64,000 nucleotides of DNA from NCBI GenBank assembly GCA_019114305.1, contig DXFU01000057.1, forward strand, positions 1 to 64,000, written 5' to 3'. Under the pieces are notes generated by a model. The model was not told the DNA's origin. It was given only the letters and a program-made list of their open reading frames with translations, and searched no databases. The position numbers were made by a program, and so were the translations under genes. Shown in pieces: positions 36,907 to 45,662 of the stretch. This DNA comes from Candidatus Hungatella pullicola (GTDB taxonomy: Bacteria; Bacillota; Clostridia; Lachnospirales; Lachnospiraceae). Position 1 is the stretch's first letter. The number at the start of each line of letters is the position of its first letter.

Positions 36907-37881
36907 TTATTTTCTGATTCCTGTAAGAAGAAGCTCTACAGCCATCCGGTCATTGAGACGTCCGGTTTTCACCGCCTCCTCCATATCTACACACCGGGTT
37001 ACACAATCCAGGATCTGTTCCCTGGAAAAGCTTTTAGCCTGAGCCATCATCTTTCCGACGGCAAAGGGAGGAACTTTAAGAGCTGATGCAACAGAGGACT
37101 TATCTTTCCCCTTAGCCATCATCTCCTTTACCTGCAAAAGCTGGTTAAACTGCCTGACAATCAGAAAAAGAATTCTCATAGGCGGCTCTTTCAAAGCCAG
37201 AAGATCTTCATAAAGATCCATAGCCGTCCTTGTCTGGCCGTTTACAAGAGCCGTCACCAGTTCAAAAATACGGTTGGTCAGTCTTTGAGTGCAGATGGTC
37301 TCTACATCTTCATCTGTAATTACTTCCCTGCCCATGGTATAAGATATCAGCTTCTCCAGTTCCATACGGATATTCTCCATGTCATCCCCAGTCATAGACA
37401 GAAACAATTCCATAGTCCGTCCTGTGATTTTCCTTCCTTCCCTGGCCAGAATGGTTCCTGCCCACCGGGCCAGCTGTCCATTGTCCTGACGAGTCATCTG
37501 AGCCGCGTACCCAATTTTTCCAATCTGCTTAAACAGACGGCTTCTTTTATCCACCTCTGATTCTACAAAAATCATACAGGCCGTATGGGGAATATTCCCA
37601 ATCCACTCTGCCAGCCCATCGCAGCTTCCCTTAAAAAATCCGCTGTCTTCAATAAGAAGCACTCTCTTTTCTGCCAGAAAAGGCATGGTATCTGCCAGAC
37701 TGATCAATTCCTCCACATCAATTCCTTTTCCCTGAAAATGATGGTAGTTCATAGTATCTCCGCCTGTAACTGCTGCCACAAGCTGATTCTTATAGCTGTT
37801 TTTCAAAAACGCCTCTTCCCCGTAAATAAGATAAACCGGGCGGAAATTATGGGTTTTAATATCCTGGGCCAGAGTCTGCAT
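36907..37881 (-). CDS. holA: DNA polymerase III subunit delta
   Basis: HolA is the clamp-loader subunit that opens the beta clamp. The 324 residues match Firmicute HolA: PVYLIYGEEAFLKNSYK at the start, FLAEKRVLLIEDSGFFK, then RIFELVTALVNGQTRTAMDLYEDL and the C-terminal helical collar. There is no active ATPase site, as expected. The gene follows comEC (58-base gap), the classic comEC-holA arrangement, and is the last gene of the run that begins at degV. Confidence 0.94.
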   Translation of the reverse strand: MQTLAQDIKTHNFRPVYLIYGEEAFLKNSYKNQLVAAVTGGDTMNYHHFQGKGIDVEELISLADTMPFLAEKRVLLIEDSGFFKGSCDGLAEWIGNIPHTACMIFVESEVDKRSRLFKQIGKIGYAAQMTRQDNGQLARWAGTILAREGRKITGRTMELFLSMTGDDMENIRMELEKLISYTMGREVITDEDVETICTQRLTNRIFELVTALVNGQTRTAMDLYEDLLALKEPPMRILFLIVRQFNQLLQVKEMMAKGKDKSSVASALKVPPFAVGKMMAQAKSFSREQILDCVTRCVDMEEAVKTGRLNDRMAVELLLTGIRK

Positions 37882-37938
37882 GGATGTCCTTCCTCCTGTT
37901 TGGTATTCCTCTTATTATACTGTGAGAAGGACAAAGAG

Positions 37939-40311
37939 TCAATGACTCTCCCTTCCAGTCTGTACCCCCTCTCCTGTGCCTCCCCAACATTTCCATCGGA
38001 TTCTCTTTCCGTCAGTCTCCAGCCATAAAGCTCCCATTTTTCCTGTTTCAAGAACTGCAATCCCCCTTTCCTTCAGACGTTCAACTGCTTCCCGGTGAGG
38101 ATGTCCGTAGGAATTGTCTTTTCCATAAGAAATCACTGCTATTTCAGGGGAAATGGTATCCAGAAATTCCCCGCATGTAGAATAACGTGAGCCATGATGG
38201 GCCACCTTTAAAACATCCGTATCCTCTGTCATACCTTTTTTCAAAAGCCTTCTCTCCCCTTCTGAGCTCATATCTCCTGTAAACAGAAAGGAGGATCGTC
38301 CGTATCTCACCTGAAGAACCAAAGACTGTTCATTTTGATCTCCGGGTATGTCTTCCCTGCCCGGATAAAGGCAGGAAATTTTCAGACGTCCATATTCCCA
38401 TCTTTCATCAGCCTCTGTCCATTCTACCCTGACGCCTCTGTTCCTGGCCAGGGCGGCCAGTCCTTCCCCTTCCGCCTGCCCCTGGCCGTGCCACGGCAGA
38501 TAAAGGGTTTCAATGGAGATCTCCTCACATTCCTTTAAAAGGTATTCAACTCCGCTGTAGTGATCTTTGTCGCAATGGGTGATAAATGCTGCCGTAATCT
38601 GGGAAATTCCCAGACTTTTCAGGCATGGTTCCAGGCTGTACTCTCCCAGCTTCTCCTTTGAGGTACTGCCTCCATCTATGAGAATGGTTTTTCTTCCCGC
38701 CGTCAGCACCATTCCATCTCCCTGTCCCACATCCATATATAAAACCCGAAGCCCGGCTGCCGGCCCCTGTTTTAAAACAAAAACCAACAGAATAAACGAC
38801 AGGATAAGCACCAGCATGCGGCCATTTTTTTCCTCCCCTTTTTTATTTTTCTCAGCCGGTTCCTTCGTCCTCCTCATCCACAAAAGGCCTGCTCCCAATG
38901 CCCCGTAGTAAATTCCTATAGAAAGAGGTTCTGGCCTCCCCCAAAGAACAACACTTCCTGGAAGATTCAAAAACATCCGGCAAAGAATCTCATACAATGT
39001 CAAAATATAATGTCCTGTACCTGCTGCCCAGATACCGGCTGTCTTCCACAGCGTCCCGCCGACAATCACTGCCATTCCAGAACACACCACGGCCCCCATA
39101 AATGGCACCACTAAAAAATTAAGGATGATTCCGTAAAGAGGAAACTGAAAAAAATGAAACAAGATCATAGGAAGGGTAACCGCCTGAATAGACAGACTCA
39201 CTGCCAAAGCGGATTTCCATCGAGATTTCTCCCCCATCCACCCCTGTACAACAGGGGAAATCCCTCCAATAGCAAACACTGCTCCGTAAGACAGCTGAGT
39301 TCCTCCCTGCAGAAGCATCCAGGGAGAATCAATGCCCAGAATCATCAAGGCGAGGGAAGCTGCCGATATCATATCATAGGTTCTTCCCAGGCAGGCAGCG
39401 GCAAAAGAGAGAATCATCATAGAAACAGCCCGGCTGACAGAGGCAGATCCTCCTGTCATGATTCCGTAAGCCAAAATAAAGCACGTTCCCACAAAAGCGG
39501 AACTCCAAAATCCCAAACCGGCTTTTCTCACAATGCGGTAAAGTCCCATACCGATAATAGACAGATGAAGACCGCTGATAGCCAGCAAATGGGAGATACC
39601 GCTTTTCTGATATAAATCCTTAATTTCAGGATCCAGACCAGACTTATCCCCCAAAACGGCCGCTGCCAGTATTCCGCTGTCTGAAGGCAATGCGCACTGA
39701 TTTAAGATCTTGACTCCATGGCTGCGAAGCCTTCTCAGAAAATCTGAGAAAACCTTTGTGTCAGTCTTTAAAATATGAAAATCCTCTCCATCAATTCTTC
39801 CCCCAATTCCCATAGAGCGGTAATAAGCCTTCACATCAAATTCCCCAGGATTGACAACAGAATCAAAGGGCTTCAGCTCACCTTTTATCTCCACAATCTG
39901 TCCAATTGCTGCCTCCATCCCCGGCTCCCCGTATACGATCATATCCGGTAGGGAAATCCAGTCTGTTCCCCTATGCCCCCTACAGGAAGACAGCCTGAGC
40001 TCTGTGCCCTTTTCTTTCTCTGTCAGAGACCGAATCTCTCCCCTCACCTGCGCCCTTCCTATGAATTGCTCCACAATCTGATCGTATGCCGTCCAACGTT
40101 CTACACACACCTCTCCCCGTATCCAGCCGCCAAAGAAAAAGAGAGGCAGAATCAGCCACCACAGGCCTCTGCCTCTCCTTTTCCACAAAACATACAGACC
40201 AAAGCCCCCAAGAACAGGGACGGTCCTAAGCCAGAATGTCATGGATAGCAGGGCCATCACCTCTCCAAGTACGAATCCCCCTGCAATCAGACATAACGGG
40301 CGTTTTATCAT
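37939..40311 (-). CDS. comEC: DNA internalization competence protein ComEC/Rec2
   Basis: ComEC forms the channel that passes single-stranded DNA across the membrane during natural transformation. The 790 residues contain an N-terminal DUF4131/OB-like part and a multi-helix competence domain (SGISHLLAISGLHLSIIGMGL). A C-terminal metallo-beta-lactamase domain follows, with VLYMDVGQGDGMVL, THCDKDHYSG and LKVAHHGSRYST. The full three-part architecture is kept. It overlaps the upstream GerMN gene by one base (TAATG), indicating coupled translation. Confidence 0.95.
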   Translation of the reverse strand: MIKRPLCLIAGGFVLGEVMALLSMTFWLRTVPVLGGFGLYVLWKRRGRGLWWLILPLFFFGGWIRGEVCVERWTAYDQIVEQFIGRAQVRGEIRSLTEKEKGTELRLSSCRGHRGTDWISLPDMIVYGEPGMEAAIGQIVEIKGELKPFDSVVNPGEFDVKAYYRSMGIGGRIDGEDFHILKTDTKVFSDFLRRLRSHGVKILNQCALPSDSGILAAAVLGDKSGLDPEIKDLYQKSGISHLLAISGLHLSIIGMGLYRIVRKAGLGFWSSAFVGTCFILAYGIMTGGSASVSRAVSMMILSFAAACLGRTYDMISAASLALMILGIDSPWMLLQGGTQLSYGAVFAIGGISPVVQGWMGEKSRWKSALAVSLSIQAVTLPMILFHFFQFPLYGIILNFLVVPFMGAVVCSGMAVIVGGTLWKTAGIWAAGTGHYILTLYEILCRMFLNLPGSVVLWGRPEPLSIGIYYGALGAGLLWMRRTKEPAEKNKKGEEKNGRMLVLILSFILLVFVLKQGPAAGLRVLYMDVGQGDGMVLTAGRKTILIDGGSTSKEKLGEYSLEPCLKSLGISQITAAFITHCDKDHYSGVEYLLKECEEISIETLYLPWHGQGQAEGEGLAALARNRGVRVEWTEADERWEYGRLKISCLYPGREDIPGDQNEQSLVLQVRYGRSSFLFTGDMSSEGERRLLKKGMTEDTDVLKVAHHGSRYSTCGEFLDTISPEIAVISYGKDNSYGHPHREAVERLKERGIAVLETGKMGALWLETDGKRIRWKCWGGTGEGVQTGRESH

Positions 40312-41291
40312 TATTCTCCTTCCACAGTTTCCGCGGACACCGCGCTCTCCTCGTTGTAGTCCAGATTTCTTTCAAACATCTGATTTAAAGAGATAGAATC
40401 CCGGAACATAACATCCAAAGATCCGTTCACAGCAATCTGAACTTTATTTACATTGGTCATCTCAGCCAGAGAATTGACAATGGAATAAATAGGAATAGAA
40501 TCCTCTACGCTGAGCGAGTTATTTAAAAAGGAAGAATCAAAGTTAATGTAGCATACATTTTCATTTACCGACACATTGAGAAGCTTTGTTTCAGGAGGAA
40601 GGGTAGGATTGATTCCCGGTCTCCCCGGACCTTCAATCAGCTCCTCTATGACTAGCTTTTCCATAGAAGTGTTCACATTGTGAACCACTTCCCTTCTTTC
40701 CTTTACCAGCTTTTGTCCCGTACTGTCGGCAAAATACAGATAAAGCTCTGTCTTTTCAAAGGAATTGATATTGCTGATATTATCAATAAAATCCCCGTCC
40801 GACATAGCTCCAACAGGGATTCCCCTGGTGTCCATCAAAGGCTGCTCCGCCGTGTAAATAGATACAAAATCAACTCCCTCCACCTGGGTGAGAGTTTTTA
40901 CCAGAGAAGCCCTGCACAGGATCTCTCTGGCTGCATTCATCATGGAATAATTGTTGTCAAAATACAAATAAAGAACCGTATCCTCCAGTTTGTACCGGTC
41001 AAATTCCACCTTATCAGGTATAGCCGCCTGACAGTCTAAATCATTGGGAACAGAAGCCAGCTGCTCCAAAAGACAGTGTATCTGCCAGTCAACTGTCTCC
41101 CCCGTCCAATCCTCCGGCTGTTCCGGCATGGTATATTCCCATGGTTCCAGCTTTGTCATGGCAGAGTTAAGATAATATATCTGGTAAATGGAGCCGTCTT
41201 CCTCCTGGTAGTCTTCCTCCCTCTGCCCGCATCCGGTTGCCATAACCAGGCACAGAAGAAGGGCTGCCAACCTGTAAACCCATCGTTTCAT
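40311..41291 (-). CDS. GerMN-domain lipoprotein
   Basis: A lipoprotein signal (hydrophobic core ending MATGC, Cys21 from the chosen start) is followed by two GerMN modules: YKLEDTVLYLYFDNNYSMM and LVIEELIEGPGRPGINPTLPPETKLLNVSVNENVCYINF, given here in parts. GerM of B. subtilis acts in spore cortex formation and germination; GerMN lipoproteins also pair with two-component kinases (compare LpqB-MtrB in actinobacteria). Here it lies 17 bases after a histidine kinase gene. The start at 41291 has AGGAGG at good spacing; the ATG at 41297 is too close to it. The C-terminus is acidic. Confidence 0.88.
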   Translation of the reverse strand: MKRWVYRLAALLLCLVMATGCGQREEDYQEEDGSIYQIYYLNSAMTKLEPWEYTMPEQPEDWTGETVDWQIHCLLEQLASVPNDLDCQAAIPDKVEFDRYKLEDTVLYLYFDNNYSMMNAAREILCRASLVKTLTQVEGVDFVSIYTAEQPLMDTRGIPVGAMSDGDFIDNISNINSFEKTELYLYFADSTGQKLVKERREVVHNVNTSMEKLVIEELIEGPGRPGINPTLPPETKLLNVSVNENVCYINFDSSFLNNSLSVEDSIPIYSIVNSLAEMTNVNKVQIAVNGSLDVMFRDSISLNQMFERNLDYNEESAVSAETVEGE

Positions 41292-41308
41292 CTCCATTCC
41301 TCCTGTCC

Positions 41309-42748
41309 TTATGGAATATAGGTGAGGGGAACCCTCACAGTAAATACAGTTCCCTCCCCTTCCTTGCTGGAAAGCTTAATAGCTCCCTGATGAAGCAGAA
41401 CAATGTTTCTGGTAATGGCAAGGCCCAGACCAGTGCCTCCTGTCTCCCTGGATCTGGCTTTATCTACCCGGTAAAAACGTTCAAAAACATGATCCTGAAA
41501 TTCTTCCGGTATGCCGATTCCTGAGTCTGATACCTTTACATAGAAAAACTTGTGATCCGCATCCAGGGTGACCCGAACCCAGCCGCCTTCCACATTGTAT
41601 TTAATGGCATTCTCCACCAGATTGCTTAAAGCCAGAGACAGCTTCATCTCATCCACATCAGCGGTTACTTCCCGGATACTCTCAAAGATCACTTCCACGT
41701 TTCTCTTATCTGCAATGGGCCTGAGCCGCTTTAAAATCAGCTCCAAAAGTCCATTGATATTAACCTGAGCAATATTTAATTTGCCTCCCTCTGTCTTATC
41801 CATGCGCACAAGAGACAGAAGATCGTCAATAATTTTGCTCTCCCTGTCAATCTCATCAGAAATATCTGTCATAAACTCCCGGTACAACTCCACAGGCGCA
41901 TCTTCCATACTCATAAGAGAATCCGCCAGAACCCGTATAGAGGTTATGGGAGTCTTCAGCTCATGAGATACGTTGGACACAAATTCCTCTCTGGACTGAT
42001 CCACTGCCTTCAGCTTTTTCAAAGTATTGCTGATGGCCTCTGTCAGCCGTTCTGTCTCCTTATATTCATGGGAACTGATATCTTCTTCCAAATTTCCCTC
42101 TTCCACCCGATTTAACATTCTCTGCAGCTTTACAAACGGCTTCATCAGCAGATTAACCAGAAATACCACTAAAATAGCCAGAATAAAAATCAGAATCAAA
42201 TGGAGAAAGCTTGCCCTTTCAGATACTGTAACAATACTGTCCAGCACTCCGTCCATGGAAGCGGTTACGATCATAACCCCTTCAATCTGTTTATTCTGAT
42301 CATTGGCGTATATGGGAATGGTGAGGGATGCATACCTGTCTCTGCTGTTGTATCTGGTAGTCGTTTCGCCGTTAAAACACTTAATGACTTCCTCAGACAC
42401 ATTAAATCTTCCCACAGACAAAGAAAAGGTATCGCTGATAATCCGGTAATTTTTGTCTACCACCGCAATCCGTCCGTTAAGCATATCCGCTCTCACAGAC
42501 ACCTCATTATCCAGCAGCGTATCTCTGGGCTCTGAAGTCAGGTAGGCCCCTCTGGTCAGCTTATTACTGAGAATTGTGCACTGGTTCTGTATTTCCTGCA
42601 TTCGGGATTCCAGCTGACTTTGCTGATAGGCCCGAATCATAATCCCGCTTTGAACCATCATCGGCGCGATTCCTATAAGCAGAAATAAAACAATCAATAC
42701 AACCCTCAGGCTGAGAGGGTGTTTCAATTTTATTTTAATCTTCCTCAC
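41309..42748 (-). CDS. membrane sensor histidine kinase without adjacent response regulator
   Basis: The 479 residues have a membrane segment at about 15-35, an extracytoplasmic sensing domain, a second segment (LHLILIFILAILVVFLVNLL) and HAMP. The HisKA motif is SHELKTPITSIRVLADSL. HATPase N, G1 and G2 boxes follow (NLVENAIKYN; DSGIGIPEE; GGTGLGLAI). It resembles the WalK/PhoR class. No response regulator lies on either side; the neighbours are degV upstream and the GerMN lipoprotein downstream. The start is a GTG at 42748 with a modest ribosome site. The downstream lipoprotein may modulate it. Confidence 0.92.
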   Translation of the reverse strand: MRKIKIKLKHPLSLRVVLIVLFLLIGIAPMMVQSGIMIRAYQQSQLESRMQEIQNQCTILSNKLTRGAYLTSEPRDTLLDNEVSVRADMLNGRIAVVDKNYRIISDTFSLSVGRFNVSEEVIKCFNGETTTRYNSRDRYASLTIPIYANDQNKQIEGVMIVTASMDGVLDSIVTVSERASFLHLILIFILAILVVFLVNLLMKPFVKLQRMLNRVEEGNLEEDISSHEYKETERLTEAISNTLKKLKAVDQSREEFVSNVSHELKTPITSIRVLADSLMSMEDAPVELYREFMTDISDEIDRESKIIDDLLSLVRMDKTEGGKLNIAQVNINGLLELILKRLRPIADKRNVEVIFESIREVTADVDEMKLSLALSNLVENAIKYNVEGGWVRVTLDADHKFFYVKVSDSGIGIPEEFQDHVFERFYRVDKARSRETGGTGLGLAITRNIVLLHQGAIKLSSKEGEGTVFTVRVPLTYIP

Positions 42749-42778
42749 ACCTTACACCCAACCTTCCTTTTTCAGCAT

Positions 42779-43648
42779 CTATCCTTCCAAAACCCGGCTG
42801 GCTGCCAAAGCCAAAGATCCTGGACCAATATGACAGGAGACGCTGAGGGAAAGAGGATCCATCAGAATCTCCCCTGTCTCTGGGAATATCTCTTTCAGCT
42901 CCCGGACAAATTCCTCTGCTGCTTCCAAATTCTGGGTATGAGCCACCGCAAGCTGAATGTGAACAGCCTTGGGATCCCCGAAACGCTCCTGTAAATCCTT
43001 TTTCAGCGCTGTTACCATAATTGTCTTGGCCTGCTTCATCGTTCTGGCCTTGGCAAAGGCATCCAACTTCTCCCCCTGAATTGTGAGAACCGGCTTAATA
43101 CGCAGAAAAGAACCCAAAAGAGCCGCTGCGGGAGTAATTCTTCCTCCTTTTTTTAAATAGGAGAGCGTATCTACTGTTATATAAATGGTAGAATCCATCT
43201 TGGTTTTCTCCAGATATTCCTTAATCTCCCCGCCTGTTTTACCGCTCTCCTGAAGAATTTTCGCATCCATTACGGACTGCCTCTGAGTAACGGAGATACG
43301 CTGATTATTTACCACAAAAACTCTTCCCTCGTAATCCTCGTCAGCCAGCATCATTGCTGTATGACAGGAACTGCTTAAACCGCTGGACATGGGAATATGA
43401 ACCACCTGATCATATTCCTCCAGAAGGCGGTTCCATAAGTCTAATATATCTCCCGGAGACGGCTGTGAAGTAGAAATATCCGCTCCTTCCTTTAACTTCT
43501 CATAAAACTTATCCTGGGTCAGGCTGATGTCCTCAAAATAGGTCTGTCCATCCATCATAAACGGCATTGGAAGCACATATATTCCAGTATTTTTCGCCTC
43601 TTCCTGTGTAATTCCGCTGTTGCTGTCTGTTACAATCGCTACCTTCAT
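42779..43648 (-). CDS. DegV family fatty-acid-binding protein
   Basis: The 289-residue protein matches DegV (FakB-like): VTDSNSGITQEEA at the N-terminus, the fatty-acid-binding region ISTSQPSPGDI, HIPMSSGLSSSCHTA, and TVDTLSYLKKGGRITPAAALLGSFL. FakB proteins present fatty acids to FakA kinase for phosphorylation; no fakA gene is present here. It starts the minus-strand run degV-kinase-GerMN-comEC-holA, 30 bases before the kinase gene. Confidence 0.93.
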   Translation of the reverse strand: MKVAIVTDSNSGITQEEAKNTGIYVLPMPFMMDGQTYFEDISLTQDKFYEKLKEGADISTSQPSPGDILDLWNRLLEEYDQVVHIPMSSGLSSSCHTAMMLADEDYEGRVFVVNNQRISVTQRQSVMDAKILQESGKTGGEIKEYLEKTKMDSTIYITVDTLSYLKKGGRITPAAALLGSFLRIKPVLTIQGEKLDAFAKARTMKQAKTIMVTALKKDLQERFGDPKAVHIQLAVAHTQNLEAAEEFVRELKEIFPETGEILMDPLSLSVSCHIGPGSLALAASRVLEG

Positions 43649-43721
43649 TCCTGTTCTCCTTATCTGTATCTCTTAAATCCTCTGCCTTCAGGCAAAGGCT
43701 GTATTCTCATTTAACAAAATA

Positions 43722-43750
43722 GAGCGGAAGCAGATTAAGGCTGCTTCCGC
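43722..43750 (-). other. 5'-end hairpin of the degV transcript
   Basis: A 10-bp perfect stem with a 7-base loop begins at or very near the predicted transcript start of degV. Its T-tract is poor, so a terminator is unlikely; it may stabilise the mRNA 5' end. Confidence 0.45.
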
Positions 43751-43758
43751 AGTAATTT

Positions 43759-43788
43759 ATTATATCATACCATAGGAATAAAAAGCAA
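43759..43788 (-). promoter_or_regulatory. promoter of the degV run, extended -10
   Basis: On the minus strand a perfect TATAAT (43759-43764) with TG one base upstream (extended -10) and TTGCTT (43783-43788) are 18 bp apart. The leader is about 105 bases. Confidence 0.7.
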
Positions 43789-43811
43789 TACATCTCCATT
43801 TCTTCACACTT

Positions 43812-43848
43812 TAAAAGGCACGGATCCTCAAAACAAGATCCATGCCTT
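43812..43848 (-). terminator. terminator of the glycan-use operon
   Basis: A 12-bp stem with one G-U pair (43815-43826 with 43837-43848) lies about 27 bases after the GH35 stop codon and ends with TTTTA on the minus strand. It also has a T-run on the plus strand. Confidence 0.8.
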
Positions 43849-43874
43849 CGTTTTTTTGAAACATATATCTGCTC

Positions 43875-45638
43875 TTACCGGTATACAGGCTTATCTGTCA
43901 GTGTCAGTTCCTGGGTGACAATCCCCTCTGTTTCAAAAATTATAATTTCATTTTTTCCCCGGCGAAGCAAAGGAGCCGGTATATAGAGATAGCATACAGG
44001 TCCCTCATTCCAATATCGTCCCAGATTAACGCCGTTTAAAAACGCCGCTCCCTTTCCCAGACGGCTGCAGTCTAAAAAAGTATCTGCCGGCTCTGCCGCA
44101 TCAAATTGATAACGATAGAATGACGGTGTATTTTCCTTCCATTCCCTGGTGAAATCTATATTTTCCAAATGTTCCAGGGGAAGTGCATACTGCTCCCAGC
44201 CGCTTTCAAAATGAATATCTACCATAACGCCGGTGCGGATTCCTTTGGACTGAGTAGGCGCCTGCAGTTTATATCCATAGTTCACCCGTCCCATGTTTTC
44301 CACGAGAATTTCAAGCACATTCTCCGTTTCAAACTTCATCTCTATTTCCGTGCCTATCTCATGCTGATACTGAACTCCCTGAAATTCTCCATTCAGATAA
44401 AAATGGGCCCTGTCTGAAGTCTCAATGGCTTTTACTTTCATTACATTATCAAAGCCGGTCACATAAGTGCGGTACAGCATATAACCATATCCTGTTCCCG
44501 CCTCTTCCATAGTCAAAGGATAGTCACTGTTCCGGCACTGAGCCAGCTGATCCACACAGGAGAATAAAGAAACCTTTCCTGTAAGAAGAGCGGGACCGAA
44601 TGCTTTTCTTGTGTGATCTCTCGGCTCAAAGGTAGGAATATGAGGATACAGATCCCGAATTACCTGGCGAAGCTCATAAAATTTCCTGGTGGGTTCTCCC
44701 CATTCCGTCAAAACCGCATCATAATTATAAGAAGTAATCTGGGGCAGATCCGTATTGCCTCTGGCAGAGCAGCCATTATAGAAGCCAAAATTTGTTCCGC
44801 CTATAAACATATATAAATTAATGCTGGCTCTGGGCAAAAGCTCCCTTACTTCCATAGCCAAATCCTGGGCATCCCGTGTAATCACCGGTTCCTTCCAGCG
44901 GTTGAACCAGCCATCCCAAAATTCCATACACATAAGAGGCTTCTTAATTCCTTTTCTTGTATAAAATCTCTCCAAAGCATCCAGATTTTCATTGGAACGG
45001 GAACCAAAATTAGCCGTTGCCAGAACCCCATCCTCCACTAAACTTCCGGCCTCCAAAGCGGCGTCCCAGGAGCCATCAGACGTAAACAAGGGTACTTCTG
45101 CCCCGTATTTTTCCATAATTCCTTTCACAGACCGGAGATACTCCTTATCATTTCCAAAGGAGCCATATTCATTCTCCACCTGGAGCATAATCACCGGTCC
45201 TCCCTGGGTTATCTGGAGACTATGGATTTTGGAAAACAGCTCCCTGTAATAGGCATCTACTTTGGTAAGAAACAGCGGCGTATTGGTCCGCACCTTCATA
45301 TCCTTATAGCGCAGCAGCCATGAAGGAAGACCGCCGAATTCCCATTCGGCGCAAATAAAGGGAGTTGGCCTTAAAATCACCATCAGTCCCATTTTCTGAG
45401 CCAAACGTACAAAGCTTACCACATCCTTATTTCCCGAAAAGTCAAATATCCCCTCCTCAGGCTCATGGATATTCCAGGGTATGTAAGTCTCTACTGTATT
45501 GAATCCCATAGCTTTCAGATTGTAAAAGCAGTCCTCCCAATATTGGGGAACAATACGGAAATAATGAATGGCTCCCGACAGAATCTTTATGGGCTTCCCA
45601 TCCAGCAGAAACTCTTCTTTTACTTCAAAAATACTCAT
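43875..45638 (-). CDS. cytoplasmic GH35 beta-galactosidase (BgaC-like)
   Basis: GH35 enzymes release terminal beta-galactose. The 587-residue protein begins FLLDGKPIKILSGAIHYFRI, has LQVENEYGSFG with the acid/base region at Glu155/Glu157, and MCMEFWDGWFNRW with the likely nucleophile Glu239. Two beta domains follow. There is no signal peptide, so it acts inside the cell on imported sugar. It resembles Streptococcus pneumoniae BgaC, which prefers Gal-beta-1,3-GlcNAc and is encoded beside a mannose-family PTS and GntR regulator, exactly as here. The specific linkage is inferred from that parallel. Confidence 0.93.
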   Translation of the reverse strand: MSIFEVKEEFLLDGKPIKILSGAIHYFRIVPQYWEDCFYNLKAMGFNTVETYIPWNIHEPEEGIFDFSGNKDVVSFVRLAQKMGLMVILRPTPFICAEWEFGGLPSWLLRYKDMKVRTNTPLFLTKVDAYYRELFSKIHSLQITQGGPVIMLQVENEYGSFGNDKEYLRSVKGIMEKYGAEVPLFTSDGSWDAALEAGSLVEDGVLATANFGSRSNENLDALERFYTRKGIKKPLMCMEFWDGWFNRWKEPVITRDAQDLAMEVRELLPRASINLYMFIGGTNFGFYNGCSARGNTDLPQITSYNYDAVLTEWGEPTRKFYELRQVIRDLYPHIPTFEPRDHTRKAFGPALLTGKVSLFSCVDQLAQCRNSDYPLTMEEAGTGYGYMLYRTYVTGFDNVMKVKAIETSDRAHFYLNGEFQGVQYQHEIGTEIEMKFETENVLEILVENMGRVNYGYKLQAPTQSKGIRTGVMVDIHFESGWEQYALPLEHLENIDFTREWKENTPSFYRYQFDAAEPADTFLDCSRLGKGAAFLNGVNLGRYWNEGPVCYLYIPAPLLRRGKNEIIIFETEGIVTQELTLTDKPVYR

Positions 45639-45662
45639 GTTGCCCCTTCCTGCTGCCCTCGC

